From the NCBI RefSeq assembly GCF_947500975.1, contig NZ_CANMUE010000002.1, forward strand, positions 62,001 to 126,000: DNA of 64,000 nucleotides, read 5' to 3'. Shown piece by piece: positions 52,149 through 62,700 of this stretch (positions are counted from its first letter, which is position 1; each line of letters begins with the position of its first letter). A program made the translations under genes and the position numbers. Origin of the DNA: an uncultured Polaribacter sp. (lineage in GTDB: Bacteria; Bacteroidota; Bacteroidia; Flavobacteriales; Flavobacteriaceae). The notes beneath the pieces are model-generated. The model was given only the letters and a program-made list of their open reading frames with translations, did no database searches and had not been told where the DNA came from.

Positions 52149-54056
52149 ATGAGTAACTACCACATTAAACATTTAGAAGAATACTATCAAGTTTACAGAA
52201 AATCGATTCGTGAGCCAGAGAATTTTTGGGAAGAAATTGCTGAAGAACACTTTATGTGGAGAAAAAAATGGGATAAAGTTTTAGAATGGGATTTTTCTAC
52301 ACCAAAAATAAAATGGTTTGAAGGAGCAAAATTGAACATTACAGAAAATTGTATTGATAGACATTTAGCTACAAGAGGCAATAAAACAGCTATTTTATTT
52401 GAGCCCAACAATCCAGATGAAAAAACGCAGCATATTACTTATGAAGATTTATATAAAAGAGTAAATCAGTTTGCAAATGTTTTAAAAGAAAACGGAATAA
52501 AAAAAGGCGATAGGGTTTGTATTTATGTGCCTATGATTCCTGAATTAGCGATTGCTACTTTGGCATGTGCTAGAGTTGGAGCTATTCATTCAGTTGTTTT
52601 TGCTGGTTTTTCAGCAACAGCATTGGCAACCAGAATAAATGATTCTGATTGTAAAATGGTTATTACTTCTGATGGTTCTTATAGAGGTTCAAAAACCATA
52701 GATTTAAAAGGGATTGTAGATGAAGCATTAGAAAAATGTACTTGTGTAGAAACAGTTTTAGTGGTAAAAAGAATCAATTCTGAAATTTACATGAAACAAG
52801 GAAGAGATCAGTGGTTACAACCTTTGTTAGACAAAGCATCAACTGAATGTGAAGCAGAAATTATGAATGCAGAAGATCCTCTTTTTATTTTATACACTTC
52901 AGGTTCTACAGGAATGCCAAAAGGAATGGTGCATACAACTGCTGGTTATATGGTATATACAGCCTATACTTTTAAAAATGCATTTCAATACAAAGAAAAT
53001 GATGTGTATTGGTGTACTGCCGATATTGGTTGGATTACAGGTCATTCTTATATTGTTTATGGCCCGCTAGCAAATGGAGCAACCACAGTTATGTTTGAAG
53101 GTGTGCCAAGTTATCCAGATTTTGGACGTTTTTGGGAGATTGTAGAAAAACATAAAGTAAATCAATTTTATACCGCTCCAACAGCTATTAGAGCTTTAGC
53201 AAAACACGGAACAGAATTGGTAGATAAATATGATTTGTCATCTTTAAAGGTTTTAGGCTCTGTTGGAGAACCTATCAATGAAGAAGCTTGGCACTGGTAT
53301 AATGATAATATTGGTAAAGGTAAAAGTCCAATTATTGATACGTGGTGGCAAACAGAAACTGGCGGAATGATGATTACACCAATACCTTATGTTACGCCAA
53401 CAAAACCCACCTATGCTACTTTGCCTTTTATTGGAATTCAACCTTGTTTGATGGATGAAAATGGTAAGGAGTTAGAAGGGAATCAAGTAGAGGGGAGATT
53501 ATGTATTAAATTTCCTTGGCCAAGTATTGCAAGAACTATTTGGGGTAATCACAAGCGTTATAAAGAAACCTATTTCTCTGCTTTTGAAAATAATTATTTT
53601 ACTGGTGATGGAGCCTTGCGAGATGAGGTTGGTTATTACAGAATTACAGGTAGAGTAGATGATGTGATTATTGTTTCTGGTCATAATTTAGGAACTGCGC
53701 CAATTGAAGATGCAATAAATGAACATCCTGCTGTAGCAGAATCGGCTATTGTTGGTTTTCCTCATGATATAAAAGGTAGTGCTTTATACGGTTATATTAC
53801 TTTAAAAGATTCAGGAGAAAGTAGAAATCATGATAATTTACGAAAAGAAATCAATCAACTAATCACAGATAGAATAGGTCCAATTGCAAAGTTGGATAAA
53901 ATTCAGTTTACTGAAGGATTGCCAAAAACGCGTTCTGGAAAAATTATGAGACGTATTTTACGTAAAATAGCTGCCAATGAAATGGATAATTTAGGCGATG
54001 TTTCTACACTATTAAATCCTGATTGTGTTCAGAGTATTATCGATAAAAGAATTTAA
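52149..54056 (+). CDS. acs: Acetyl-CoA synthetase
   Basis: This 635-residue cytoplasmic AMP-forming ligase makes acetyl-CoA from acetate, ATP and CoA. Sequence landmarks are the N-terminal ACAS domain (ENFWEEIAEEHFMWRKKWDKV), YTSGSTGMPKG (adenylation loop), DTWWQTETGG (acetate pocket with the diagnostic Trp), TGDGA and the C-terminal lid with TRSGKIMRR, whose lysine is the usual acetylation control site. The length is normal. It lets the cell recover acetate; a link to the alginate pathway is not indicated. Confidence 0.96.
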   Translation: MSNYHIKHLEEYYQVYRKSIREPENFWEEIAEEHFMWRKKWDKVLEWDFSTPKIKWFEGAKLNITENCIDRHLATRGNKTAILFEPNNPDEKTQHITYEDLYKRVNQFANVLKENGIKKGDRVCIYVPMIPELAIATLACARVGAIHSVVFAGFSATALATRINDSDCKMVITSDGSYRGSKTIDLKGIVDEALEKCTCVETVLVVKRINSEIYMKQGRDQWLQPLLDKASTECEAEIMNAEDPLFILYTSGSTGMPKGMVHTTAGYMVYTAYTFKNAFQYKENDVYWCTADIGWITGHSYIVYGPLANGATTVMFEGVPSYPDFGRFWEIVEKHKVNQFYTAPTAIRALAKHGTELVDKYDLSSLKVLGSVGEPINEEAWHWYNDNIGKGKSPIIDTWWQTETGGMMITPIPYVTPTKPTYATLPFIGIQPCLMDENGKELEGNQVEGRLCIKFPWPSIARTIWGNHKRYKETYFSAFENNYFTGDGALRDEVGYYRITGRVDDVIIVSGHNLGTAPIEDAINEHPAVAESAIVGFPHDIKGSALYGYITLKDSGESRNHDNLRKEINQLITDRIGPIAKLDKIQFTEGLPKTRSGKIMRRILRKIAANEMDNLGDVSTLLNPDCVQSIIDKRI

Positions 54057-54152
54057 TTGTCATATTTTAAAGTATATTTTGTTAATCTGTCATACTTTTT
54101 TATTGGCACATAAATTGACAATCATTATTTATCTATATTCTTAAAATAATTT

Positions 54153-55919
54153 ATGCAGTATCTTAAAGATAAATCAGAAAATAAAAAGAAACCAAAAGTA
54201 ACTTTAAAACAAGCTTTTAAAACCATTATTTGGCCAAGAAGAAACTTAGTGTTTTTAGGTTTAATTTTAATTATTATTAGAAGTTTGTCAGGTTTTATTT
54301 TACCATTACAAAGTAAAGTGTTGTTAGATGAAGTGGTGCCTAGTAAAAATTATGATCAATTATATACTTTAATATTAATTGTAATTAGCGCTATTTTAGT
54401 GCAAGCAGTAACTTCTTTTTTATTAACAAAAGTGTTAAGTATACAAGCACAATATTTAATATCAGAATTAAGAGCAGAAGTTCAAAAGAAAGTGTTGACT
54501 TTACCTATTCATTTTTTTGATAACACAAAATCTGGTGCTTTAGTGTCTAGAATTATGACTGATGTTGAAGGTGTTCGGAATTTAATTGGAACCGGTTTAG
54601 TTCAATTAATAGGAGGTTCGTTTACTGCAATTATAACTTTAGTTATTTTAATTAAAATGAATGTTTGGATGACTATTTTTACTTTTGTACCATTATCAAT
54701 ATTCGGGTTAATCGCTTTAAAATCATTTAAATATATTCGTCCAATTTTTAGAGCAAGAGGGAAAATAAATGCAGAGGTAAAAGGGCGTTTAACAGAAACT
54801 TTAGGAGGTATTAGAGTTATAAAAGCTTTTAATGCAGAAGAGCAAGAAAGTAAAATTTTTGAAAAAGGAGTTGCAGATATTTTTACAAACGTTAAAAAAA
54901 GTATGACAGCAACTGCTATAATGACAAGTTCGTCTACTTTTTTAATTGGTTTAGCAACTACGGGTGTTATGGGAATTGGCGGTTATTATATGATGCAAGG
55001 TACAATGACTTTTGGAGATTTTATTCAGTTTACGTTTCTATTAGCTTTTATGGTGGCGCCAATTGTACAAATGAGTAATGTTGGTAGTCAATTAACCGAG
55101 GCTTTGGCAGGTTTAGACCGAACAGAAGAGTTGATGAATATGTCAGCCGAAGAAGATGATGAAGAAAGAACAATTGTTTTAGAAAAGATAAAGGGAGAAA
55201 TTATTTTTGATGATGTTTCTTTTGCTTATGAAGAAGGAAAAGAAGTGTTGAGTAATATCAATTTTCAAGTTCCTGCGGGTTCTGTAACTGCTTTAGTGGG
55301 GAGTTCTGGTTCTGGTAAGTCTACAATTGCAGGCTTATCTGCAACATTTTTAAATCCTCAATCTGGTAAAATTACAATTGACAATAAAGATATGTCTAAA
55401 GTAAAATTATCTAGTTATCGTAAAAACTTAGGTGTGGTTTTACAAGATGAATTTTTATTTGAAGGAACTATTAGAGAAAATATTTTATTTCCAAGACCAA
55501 ATGCAACTGAAGAAGAATTACAAAATGCTGTAAAAGCTGCATATGTAAATGAGTTTACAGATCGTTTTGATGATGGTTTAGATACCTTAATTGGAGAAAG
55601 AGGAGTGAAGCTTTCTGGTGGTCAGCGACAAAGATTGGCAATTGCAAGGGCTATTTTGGCAAACCCTAAAATTATTATTTTAGATGAAGCAACTTCTAGT
55701 TTAGATACCGAAAGTGAATCTTTAATTCAGAAAAGTTTATCAGAATTGGTAAAAGATAGAACAACTATTGTTATTGCGCACAGATTAAGTACAATAAAAC
55801 AAGCGGATCAAATTTTAGTAATAGAATCTGGAAACATTGCAGAAAGAGGAACACATGATGAATTGATAGCTTTAAAAGGACGATACTTTGACTTGTATAC
55901 GTATCAAGCAAAAATTTAA
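54153..55919 (+). CDS. ABC exporter, fused permease and ATPase
   Basis: This 588-residue half-transporter (type IV ABC exporter, MsbA-like) that should act as a dimer has six helices (about 30-320; VQKKVLTLPIHFFDNTKSGALVSRIMTDVEGVR) and an ATPase domain (about 345-585). The ATPase has GSSGSGKST, LSGGQRQR, IIILDEATSSLD and AHRLST. The substrate is unknown; lipid, drug and peptide exporters share this shape. It is preceded by 96 bases without a visible strong promoter. Confidence 0.92.
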   Translation: MQYLKDKSENKKKPKVTLKQAFKTIIWPRRNLVFLGLILIIIRSLSGFILPLQSKVLLDEVVPSKNYDQLYTLILIVISAILVQAVTSFLLTKVLSIQAQYLISELRAEVQKKVLTLPIHFFDNTKSGALVSRIMTDVEGVRNLIGTGLVQLIGGSFTAIITLVILIKMNVWMTIFTFVPLSIFGLIALKSFKYIRPIFRARGKINAEVKGRLTETLGGIRVIKAFNAEEQESKIFEKGVADIFTNVKKSMTATAIMTSSSTFLIGLATTGVMGIGGYYMMQGTMTFGDFIQFTFLLAFMVAPIVQMSNVGSQLTEALAGLDRTEELMNMSAEEDDEERTIVLEKIKGEIIFDDVSFAYEEGKEVLSNINFQVPAGSVTALVGSSGSGKSTIAGLSATFLNPQSGKITIDNKDMSKVKLSSYRKNLGVVLQDEFLFEGTIRENILFPRPNATEEELQNAVKAAYVNEFTDRFDDGLDTLIGERGVKLSGGQRQRLAIARAILANPKIIILDEATSSLDTESESLIQKSLSELVKDRTTIVIAHRLSTIKQADQILVIESGNIAERGTHDELIALKGRYFDLYTYQAKI

Positions 55920-56043
55920 TTGAAAAATAAATCTTCTTACTCCACAGAAATTATCATTTTAAATGAAAAGGTTATTAAGATAAAGATTTTTTAATTTTGT
56001 AAGCTCATATTTAAAAATTCGACTTTAAAAAAAACAAATAAAA

Positions 56044-56796
56044 ATGAAGAAAATATTTCTATTATCATTAATAATTATTGGAGTTTCATGTAAAAACGGA
56101 GCTAAAAAAGAGGTTGCTAAAGAGACTAAAAAAGAAACCTTTCCTAATGAATTAGCAAAGGTTTTTGAAAAGCATGGAGGAATCAATACTTGGAGAAAAG
56201 CAAAAGTATTATCATTTAATAAAGGTGAAGAAGTACATACTTCAGATTTACATTCGCGTAAAATTATTATCAATTCGCCAAAATATTCTTTAGGTTTTAA
56301 TGGGCAAGAAGTTTGGTTAGATCAGGTGGATTCTACTGCTTTTAAAGGAAATAAAGATTTTTATTATAATTTGTACTTCTACTTTTATGCAATGCCTTTT
56401 GTTTTGGCAGATGATGGAATTACCTACGAAAAAGTGGATGATTTATCTTTTGAAGGAATAAACTACCCTGGATATAAAATCTCTTATGCTTCAGATAAAG
56501 GAACTTCTCCTGATGATAATTATATTGTGTATTATAACCCAAAAACATATCAAATGGAATGGTTGGCGTACACTGTTACGTTTAGATCTAAAAAGCCAAG
56601 TGATAAATATAAAATTATAAAATACAATAAGTGGGAAAACGTAAACGGACTTCTTTTACCAAAAGAAATTACTTGGTATAAAAAAGATGAAAACGGAACT
56701 CCAACTGAACCTGCAAGACCAGCAACAGTATTTACTTTACCACTAGTAAGTCAAGCTAAATTAGCAGATTCATTTTATGAGAAGCCAGTAGAATAA
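56044..56796 (+). CDS. Lipoprotein of the DUF6503 type
   Basis: This 250-residue protein has a lipobox (GVSCKN) and a Lys/Glu-rich linker (about 20-35). The domain (about 36-250) has FEKHGGINTWRKAKVLSF, GQEVWLDQVDS and YNPKTYQMEWLAYTV, features I associate with DUF6503-type flavobacterial lipoproteins (LolA-like beta fold). The function is unknown. With Lys and Asn after the cysteine it lacks an acidic surface signal and probably faces the periplasm. Confidence 0.8.
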   Translation: MKKIFLLSLIIIGVSCKNGAKKEVAKETKKETFPNELAKVFEKHGGINTWRKAKVLSFNKGEEVHTSDLHSRKIIINSPKYSLGFNGQEVWLDQVDSTAFKGNKDFYYNLYFYFYAMPFVLADDGITYEKVDDLSFEGINYPGYKISYASDKGTSPDDNYIVYYNPKTYQMEWLAYTVTFRSKKPSDKYKIIKYNKWENVNGLLLPKEITWYKKDENGTPTEPARPATVFTLPLVSQAKLADSFYEKPVE

Positions 56797-56812
56797 GTTT
56801 ATTGGAATTATT

Positions 56813-57352
56813 TTAAAAAGTTGAAATAATTTTATCATAAACAGAAACATAATAATCATGAAACCTTGGGAGCAAAATGTTTTCAAGGTTTTTTGTGTTT
56901 TTTAAAGTAGATAAATCAAACAATTTAATGTCATCAACTTCTTCTGTTTGAATTTTTAATGTTGATATATCTGTTTTTAATTCTGCAATAAAAACATGAT
57001 GGAACTCATTATCTTGAATTCCGTTTTTATGAGAAATTTGATGTTTTCTTGTACCAATTTTAATAAGATCTTCTTCTTGTATTTCTAAGCCAATTTCTTC
57101 TAAAACTTCTCTTTTTGCGGAAGTTAAAATATTTTCTCCCGCTCCAATATGTCCTGCAACAGAAATATCCCACAAACCAGGAAATACCTTTTTAGTCAAT
57201 GCTCTTTTTTGAAGTAGTATTTTTTTATCAGAAGTAAAAATCCAAACATGAACAGTTGCATGAAACCAACCATTTTTATGTGCTTCAGATTTTAAAGCAG
57301 TTTTATCTGTTGGTTCTCCTTCTGATGTTAAAATATCTATTAATTCATCCAT
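56813..57352 (-). CDS. Nudix hydrolase, isopentenyl-diphosphate isomerase-like
   Basis: This 179-residue cytoplasmic protein has a perfect Nudix box: G67, E73 and REVLEEIGL (81-89) in the required G-x5-E-x7-REUxEExGU spacing. The N-terminus (TDKTALKSEAHKNGWFHATVHVWIF) is of the kind annotated as IDI-like or YfcD-like. The substrate is a nucleoside diphosphate derivative or isoprenoid diphosphate; sequence does not decide. It converges with the lipoprotein gene. Confidence 0.9.
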   Translation of the reverse strand: MDELIDILTSEGEPTDKTALKSEAHKNGWFHATVHVWIFTSDKKILLQKRALTKKVFPGLWDISVAGHIGAGENILTSAKREVLEEIGLEIQEEDLIKIGTRKHQISHKNGIQDNEFHHVFIAELKTDISTLKIQTEEVDDIKLFDLSTLKNTKNLENILLPRFHDYYVSVYDKIISTF

Positions 57353-57390
57353 AGAAAAAGGTGCGAATTTTATGAATAGAGAATCAGGTT

Positions 57391-57554
57391 GTCATTTCGA
57401 CTTTATGGAGAAAACTAAAAAAAATAAAAGTTGAGATTTCTCAATTACACTGCGTTTCATCCGAAATGACAAACGAATGTCATTACGAGGAAGAATGACG
57501 AAGTAATCTCTTTTTAATGAAAAGATTGCTTCGTTCCTCGCAATGACGTTTGTC
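57391..57554. repeat. Pair of long palindromic intergenic repeats (REP/MITE-like)
   Basis: Two adjacent hairpin units fill the gap between the Nudix and M42 genes. Unit 1 runs from GTCATTTCG (57391) to CGAAATGAC (ending 57470). Unit 2 runs from GACAAACG (57468) through GTCATTACGAGG to CCTCGCAATGAC and GTTTGTC (ending 57554), with inner arms AAGTAATCT and AGATTGCTT. They are much more GC-rich than the surroundings and share the GTCATT end. Such elements recur in Bacteroidota intergenic DNA. They have no coding capacity. Confidence 0.8.
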
Positions 57555-57562
57555 TTTTTTAT

Positions 57563-58651
57563 TTAATCAAAATAAGAAAAAGTTTCTCCGTTTTTAATAT
57601 TTAAAAGAGTTTCATAAATTATTTTAATTACGTTTTCTACATCATCTCTATGTACCATTTCTACAGTTGTGTGCATGTACCTTAAGGGTAAAGAAATTAA
57701 TGCAGATGCAACACCACCATTACTATATGCAAAGGCATCCGTATCTGTACCTGTAGCTCTAGAAAGCGCAGAACGTTGAAAAGGAATTTTTTTAGCTTCA
57801 GCAGTTTCAGTAATTAAATCTCTTAATTTTTGTTGTACAGCAGGTGCATAAGCTACAACAGGTCCTTTACCAATTTCTAATAAACCAGCTTTTTTTTGTT
57901 CAATCATTGGTGTGGTTGTGTCGTGAGTAACGTCTGTTACAATTGCTACATTTGGTTTAATGGTTTGGGTTATCATTTCTGCACCTCGTAAACCAATTTC
58001 TTCTTGAACAGAATTTGTAATGTACAATCCAAAAGGTAATTCTTTCTTATTTTCTTTTAATAAACGAGCAACTTCTGCAATCATAAAACCACCCATTCTA
58101 TTGTCTAGTGCTCTACAAACAAATTTATCGCCATTTAAAATATGAAATTCATCTGGATAGGTAATTACACACCCAACGTGTACTCCTAAATCTTCAACTT
58201 CTTTTTTAGTTGCACAACCTGTATCAATAAAGATATTATCTGGTTTTGGAGCTTCTTCATTAGCTCTATTTCTTGTATGAATTGCTGGCCAACCAAAAAT
58301 ACCTTTTACAATTCCGTTTTTGGTATGAATATTTACAACTTTACTTGGTGCAATTTGATGATCTGAACCGCCATTTCTGATGACATAAATCAACCCATTA
58401 TCTGAAATATAATTTACATACCAAGAAATTTCGTCTGCATGCCCTTCAATAACAACTTTGTATTTTGCATCCGGATTTATAACACCTACTGCTGTGCCAT
58501 AGGTATCTGTAATAAAAGTGTCTACATAAGGTTTTAAATAGTCCATCCAAATTTTTTGACCTTCCCATTCATAACCTGTTGGAGCAGCATTGTTTAAATA
58601 CTTTTCTAAAAAGGTTAGCGATTTTTTATTTAAAATTGATTTTTTCGACAT
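57563..58651 (-). CDS. M42-family metallo-aminopeptidase
   Basis: This 362-residue cytoplasmic di-metal peptidase has EGHADEISW (first metal histidine and catalytic region), ALDNRMGGFMIAEV (bridging Asp), NSVQEEIGLRGAEM (catalytic Glu pair) and YMHTTVEMVHRDDVENV (last metal histidine). M42 enzymes (glutamyl aminopeptidase, TET) trim short peptides from the N-terminus and often form 12-subunit shells. It is monocistronic. Confidence 0.92.
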   Translation of the reverse strand: MSKKSILNKKSLTFLEKYLNNAAPTGYEWEGQKIWMDYLKPYVDTFITDTYGTAVGVINPDAKYKVVIEGHADEISWYVNYISDNGLIYVIRNGGSDHQIAPSKVVNIHTKNGIVKGIFGWPAIHTRNRANEEAPKPDNIFIDTGCATKKEVEDLGVHVGCVITYPDEFHILNGDKFVCRALDNRMGGFMIAEVARLLKENKKELPFGLYITNSVQEEIGLRGAEMITQTIKPNVAIVTDVTHDTTTPMIEQKKAGLLEIGKGPVVAYAPAVQQKLRDLITETAEAKKIPFQRSALSRATGTDTDAFAYSNGGVASALISLPLRYMHTTVEMVHRDDVENVIKIIYETLLNIKNGETFSYFD

Positions 58652-58801
58652 TATTTATATATTTATAAAAATTAATTTTTTCTTGATAATTGTAAAAATA
58701 AAACGAATTTTTATGATTATCATTAAAAAAATCACAAAAAAGTGTAACAGAAGTGCTTACTTTTACATTAATTAAAAAGTAGAAAAACTAAAACCAATAT
58801 A

Positions 58802-59692
58802 ATGAAGTTAGTAATTAGTAATTTGACAAAAACATACAAAAATGGTGTAAAAGCTATTGATGATTTAAGTATAGAAATTGGAACAGGAATGTTTGGTTTG
58901 TTAGGTCCAAATGGTGCAGGAAAATCGTCTTTAATGAGAACTATTGCAACTTTACAAAGTCCAGATTCTGGCTCAATTATGTTTGGTGATATTAATGTTT
59001 TAGAAGATAATATGTCGCTCAGAAAAGTATTGGGGTATTTACCGCAATCCTTTGGTGTATACCCAAAAATGTCTGCTGAAGATTTGTTAGATTATTTTGC
59101 TACTTTAAAAGGAGTATCTAATAAAACAGAAAGAAATGCAATTGTAAAAGAAGTGTTAGAAATTACTAATTTATATGATGTAAGGCGCAAGCAAGTGGCA
59201 GGTTATTCCGGTGGAATGAAACAACGTTTTGGAATTGCACAGCTGCTTTTAAACAACCCAAAATTAATTATTGTTGATGAGCCAACTGCTGGTTTAGACC
59301 CTGCAGAAAGACACCGATTTTTAAATGTTTTACGAGAAGTTGGTACTAATTGTACTGTTATTTTTTCTACGCATATTGTTGAAGATGTAAAAGAATTGTG
59401 TAATGAAATGGCAATTTTAAATGGTGGTAGAATTTTAAAACATACAACTCCGCAAGAAGCAACTAAAGAATTGGAGAACACAATTTGGACAAAAACAATA
59501 GAAAGAGATGATTTAGAGGAGGAAGAAAAAAACTATAATGTTTTATCATCAAACTACAATCAAGATAATACGTTAAATATTAGAGTACATTCGGTAGAAA
59601 AACCATCTGATGATTTTGTAGAAGTAGCTCCTCAATTAGATGATGTATATTTTATTGCTTTAAAACAAGATGAACCAGTATTAACAAGTTAA
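58802..59692 (+). CDS. ABC transporter ATPase
   Basis: This 296-residue soluble ATPase has GPNGAGKSS (Walker A), the Q-loop YLPQSFGVYP, YSGGMKQR (signature), LIIVDEPTAGLDP (Walker B) and STHIVEDV (H-loop). The C-terminal 70 residues form a regulatory extension as in the CcmA/NatA class. The permease is surely the large fusion protein encoded 104 bases downstream. Confidence 0.93.
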   Translation: MKLVISNLTKTYKNGVKAIDDLSIEIGTGMFGLLGPNGAGKSSLMRTIATLQSPDSGSIMFGDINVLEDNMSLRKVLGYLPQSFGVYPKMSAEDLLDYFATLKGVSNKTERNAIVKEVLEITNLYDVRRKQVAGYSGGMKQRFGIAQLLLNNPKLIIVDEPTAGLDPAERHRFLNVLREVGTNCTVIFSTHIVEDVKELCNEMAILNGGRILKHTTPQEATKELENTIWTKTIERDDLEEEEKNYNVLSSNYNQDNTLNIRVHSVEKPSDDFVEVAPQLDDVYFIALKQDEPVLTS

Positions 59693-59796
59693 TAGTTTTT
59701 AATTATGAGTTTTAAGTTAAAATAAATTTAGATTTTAATTTTAAAACCCAACAAAAACTCATCACTAATAACTCATCATTCATAACTTTATTAATT
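59693..59796. repeat. AT-rich spacer with short direct and inverted repeats
   Basis: ATGAGTTTT (59705-59713) is mirrored by AAAACTCAT (59754-59762), and ACTCATCA-like units repeat three times to 59783. This gap between the ATPase and permease genes could form a weak hairpin; no other feature is seen. Confidence 0.45.
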
Positions 59797-62700
59797 ATGT
59801 TTACAACAATATTTAAACAAGAATTAAAATACTGGTTTCAAAAACCTGCGTTTTATATTTATATATCAATTTTTTTATTATTATCATTTTTTCTATCAGC
59901 TACAACTGCTGGTTTTTTTGATTCTATAACGGCAACAACGGGTTCTTCTAGGATTGTAAATTCGCCAATAGGAGTTACAGGATTATTTAATACTTTAACT
60001 ATTTTAATCTTTTTCCTATTTCCTTCAATAGTAGGGGTTTCTATTTATAGAGATTTTAAAAGCGAAATGCACACCATTTTATATTCTTATCCATTTACAA
60101 AAGCCAACTATTTATTTGCGAAGTTTTTTAGCTCAATTTTAATAGTTTCTTTAATTGCATTAGCAATTGTATTAGGTATGATTATTGGTTTTCGATTTCC
60201 AGGAACCAACCCTGATATCGTTGGTCCTTTAAATGCTATTACTTATTTACAAACGTATTTTGTGTTTATTTTGCCAAATATTTTATTGTTTGGCGCTATT
60301 GTATTTGCAGTTGTTGCTTTTACAAGAAATATTGCGGCAGGTTTTATAACCGTAATTATTTTAATGTTTGGTCAAGGAGTTTTAGAAAGCTTACTTTCTG
60401 AACCAGAGCATAGAACCTTAGCTGCAATATTAGATCCTTTTGGAGCAGCTGCATCTAACTATTATACAAAGTATTGGACACCATCAGAACAAAATGAATT
60501 GCAAATCCCTATAAAAGAAATGATTGTTTACAATCGTTTATTATGGTTGGCAATTTCAACAATAATATTTGGTTTGGTGTATAAGTTTTTTACTTTTAGT
60601 CAGCATTCAATATCTATTTCTTTTCGAAAACCAAAAGCTGAAAGAAGTACAAAATCTAACATTAGTGGGATTACAAAAATTGTTTTACCAAAAGTAAATT
60701 ACAATTATTCTTTTATCCAGAATTTAAAAACAACATGGAAATTATCTAACATCGATTTTAAATATATTGTTAAAAGTTGGGCATTTATTAGTATAGTTTT
60801 AGTTGGTTTGGTTTTAATGATTGTTACACTTTCTGAAGTTGGTAATATTTTTGGAACACCAACATTACCAGTTACCTGGAAGATGTTAAATGTTGGAAAT
60901 GTTTTTTCTTTATCTATAAATATTTGTACATTTTTATATGCGGGTATGTTGGTGCATAGAGCCAAAATTGCAAGGGCTAATCATATTATTGATGTAACTC
61001 CAATTCCTAATTGGACGTTGTTATTTTCAAAAGTAATTGCATTGATAAAAATGCAAATAGTTTTATTGGCAGTGATTATGATTTCTGGAATGATTTTTCA
61101 AATTTATAAAGGATATTATAATTTTGAATTTACCCATTATATTAAAGAATTATTTTTATTAAGTATTTTAGGATATTTAGCTTGGGCGTTTTTATCAATC
61201 TTTATTCAAACCTTAATTGGTAATCCATATTTAGGTTTATTTGTTTTGTTAGTAATTTCTATTGGAATGCCATTTTTATCATTAGCAGGTGTAGAGCAAG
61301 ATATTTTTAAATATAATCAAGGCCCAGGATTTAGCTATTCAGATATGAATGGTTATGGAGTTTTAACGCCATTTTTGGCATATAAGTTTTATTGGATTTT
61401 ATGCGGTTTGGTTTTGTTAATTACATCCGCATTATTTTGGGTTCGTGGAATTCCGAATTCATTTGCTGAAAGATTTTCGATTGCAAAAAAACGATTTAAA
61501 GGAGCTTATGCTATTGGTTTTGCATTGTTTTTAATGATGTTTCTTGGTCTTGGGTTTTCAATTTATCAAGAAACGGCAAGTAAAGGAAAAAGAACATCAT
61601 CAAAAGAAGCTGAATTAAGACAAGTTGAATGGGAAAAAAAGTACAAAAAGTTTGAAGGTTATGAGCAACCAAGAATTGTTTCCGTTAAAACGGATGTAAA
61701 TATTTTTCCGAAGAAAAGAAATTTTGATGCGGCTGCAACTTTTGTAATGGTAAACAAAACGAATCAAGAAATTGATAGTATTTTTTTAAATCATAATTCA
61801 TTAGAAAGTACATTTGTTTTTAACAAGCCAAATAACTTGGTTTTAGAAGACACAATTCAAAATTTTGATATTTATCAATTTGATAAAAAAATAATGCCTG
61901 GCGATACTTTAGAGTTGGCAATTACTATAAAAAGCAAAGAAAATACAACATATAGAAGAAATTCTCCAGTAAGAGAAAACGGAACATTTATTAGTAGTTT
62001 TTCAATGTTTCCTCGTTTAGGGTATTCATCTGAAGGAGAGTTGAGAGATAATAAAACGCGTAAAAAATACGATTTACCTCCAAATAATTTACAAGCACAT
62101 CCTTCAGATTCAACAGCTTTAGGTGATACGTACATTTCTAAAGATTCCGATTGGATAGATTTTGAAGCAACAGTATCAACATCTAAAGATCAAATTGCAA
62201 TTGCCCCAGGATATTTACAGAAAGAATGGGAAGAAGACGGGCGCAAGTATTTTCATTATAAAATGGATAGTAAAATCTTAAATTTCTATGCTTTTAATTC
62301 TGCAAGGTATGAAGTGAAAAAAGAAATGTATAAAGGTATAAGTTTAGAAATTTATTATCACAAACCTCATGATTTTAATTTAGATAGAATGATGAAAGGG
62401 ATGAAAAATTCATTAGATTACAATGCAAATAATTTTAGTCCTTATCAGCATAAACAGGCAAGAATTATTGAGTTTCCAAGAACTGGAGGAACGTTCGCGC
62501 AATCTTTTGCAAATACAATTCCATTTTCTGAAGGTTTTGGTTTTATTGCAGATGTAGATGAAGAAAATGATGATGGAGTAGATTATCCTTTTGCAGTAAC
62601 TGTTCATGAAGTTGCACATCAATGGTGGGCACATCAAGTTATCGGAGCAGATGTTTTAGGAGCAACAATGTTATCAGAAAGTATGTCTGAATATGTGGCT

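Noticed and set aside
54057..54152. ATTGTCA/TGACAAT inverted repeat after acs
   Set aside because: Short arms with a spacer of about 55 bases, no T tail and no sign of a mobile element. Likely chance in AT-rich DNA.
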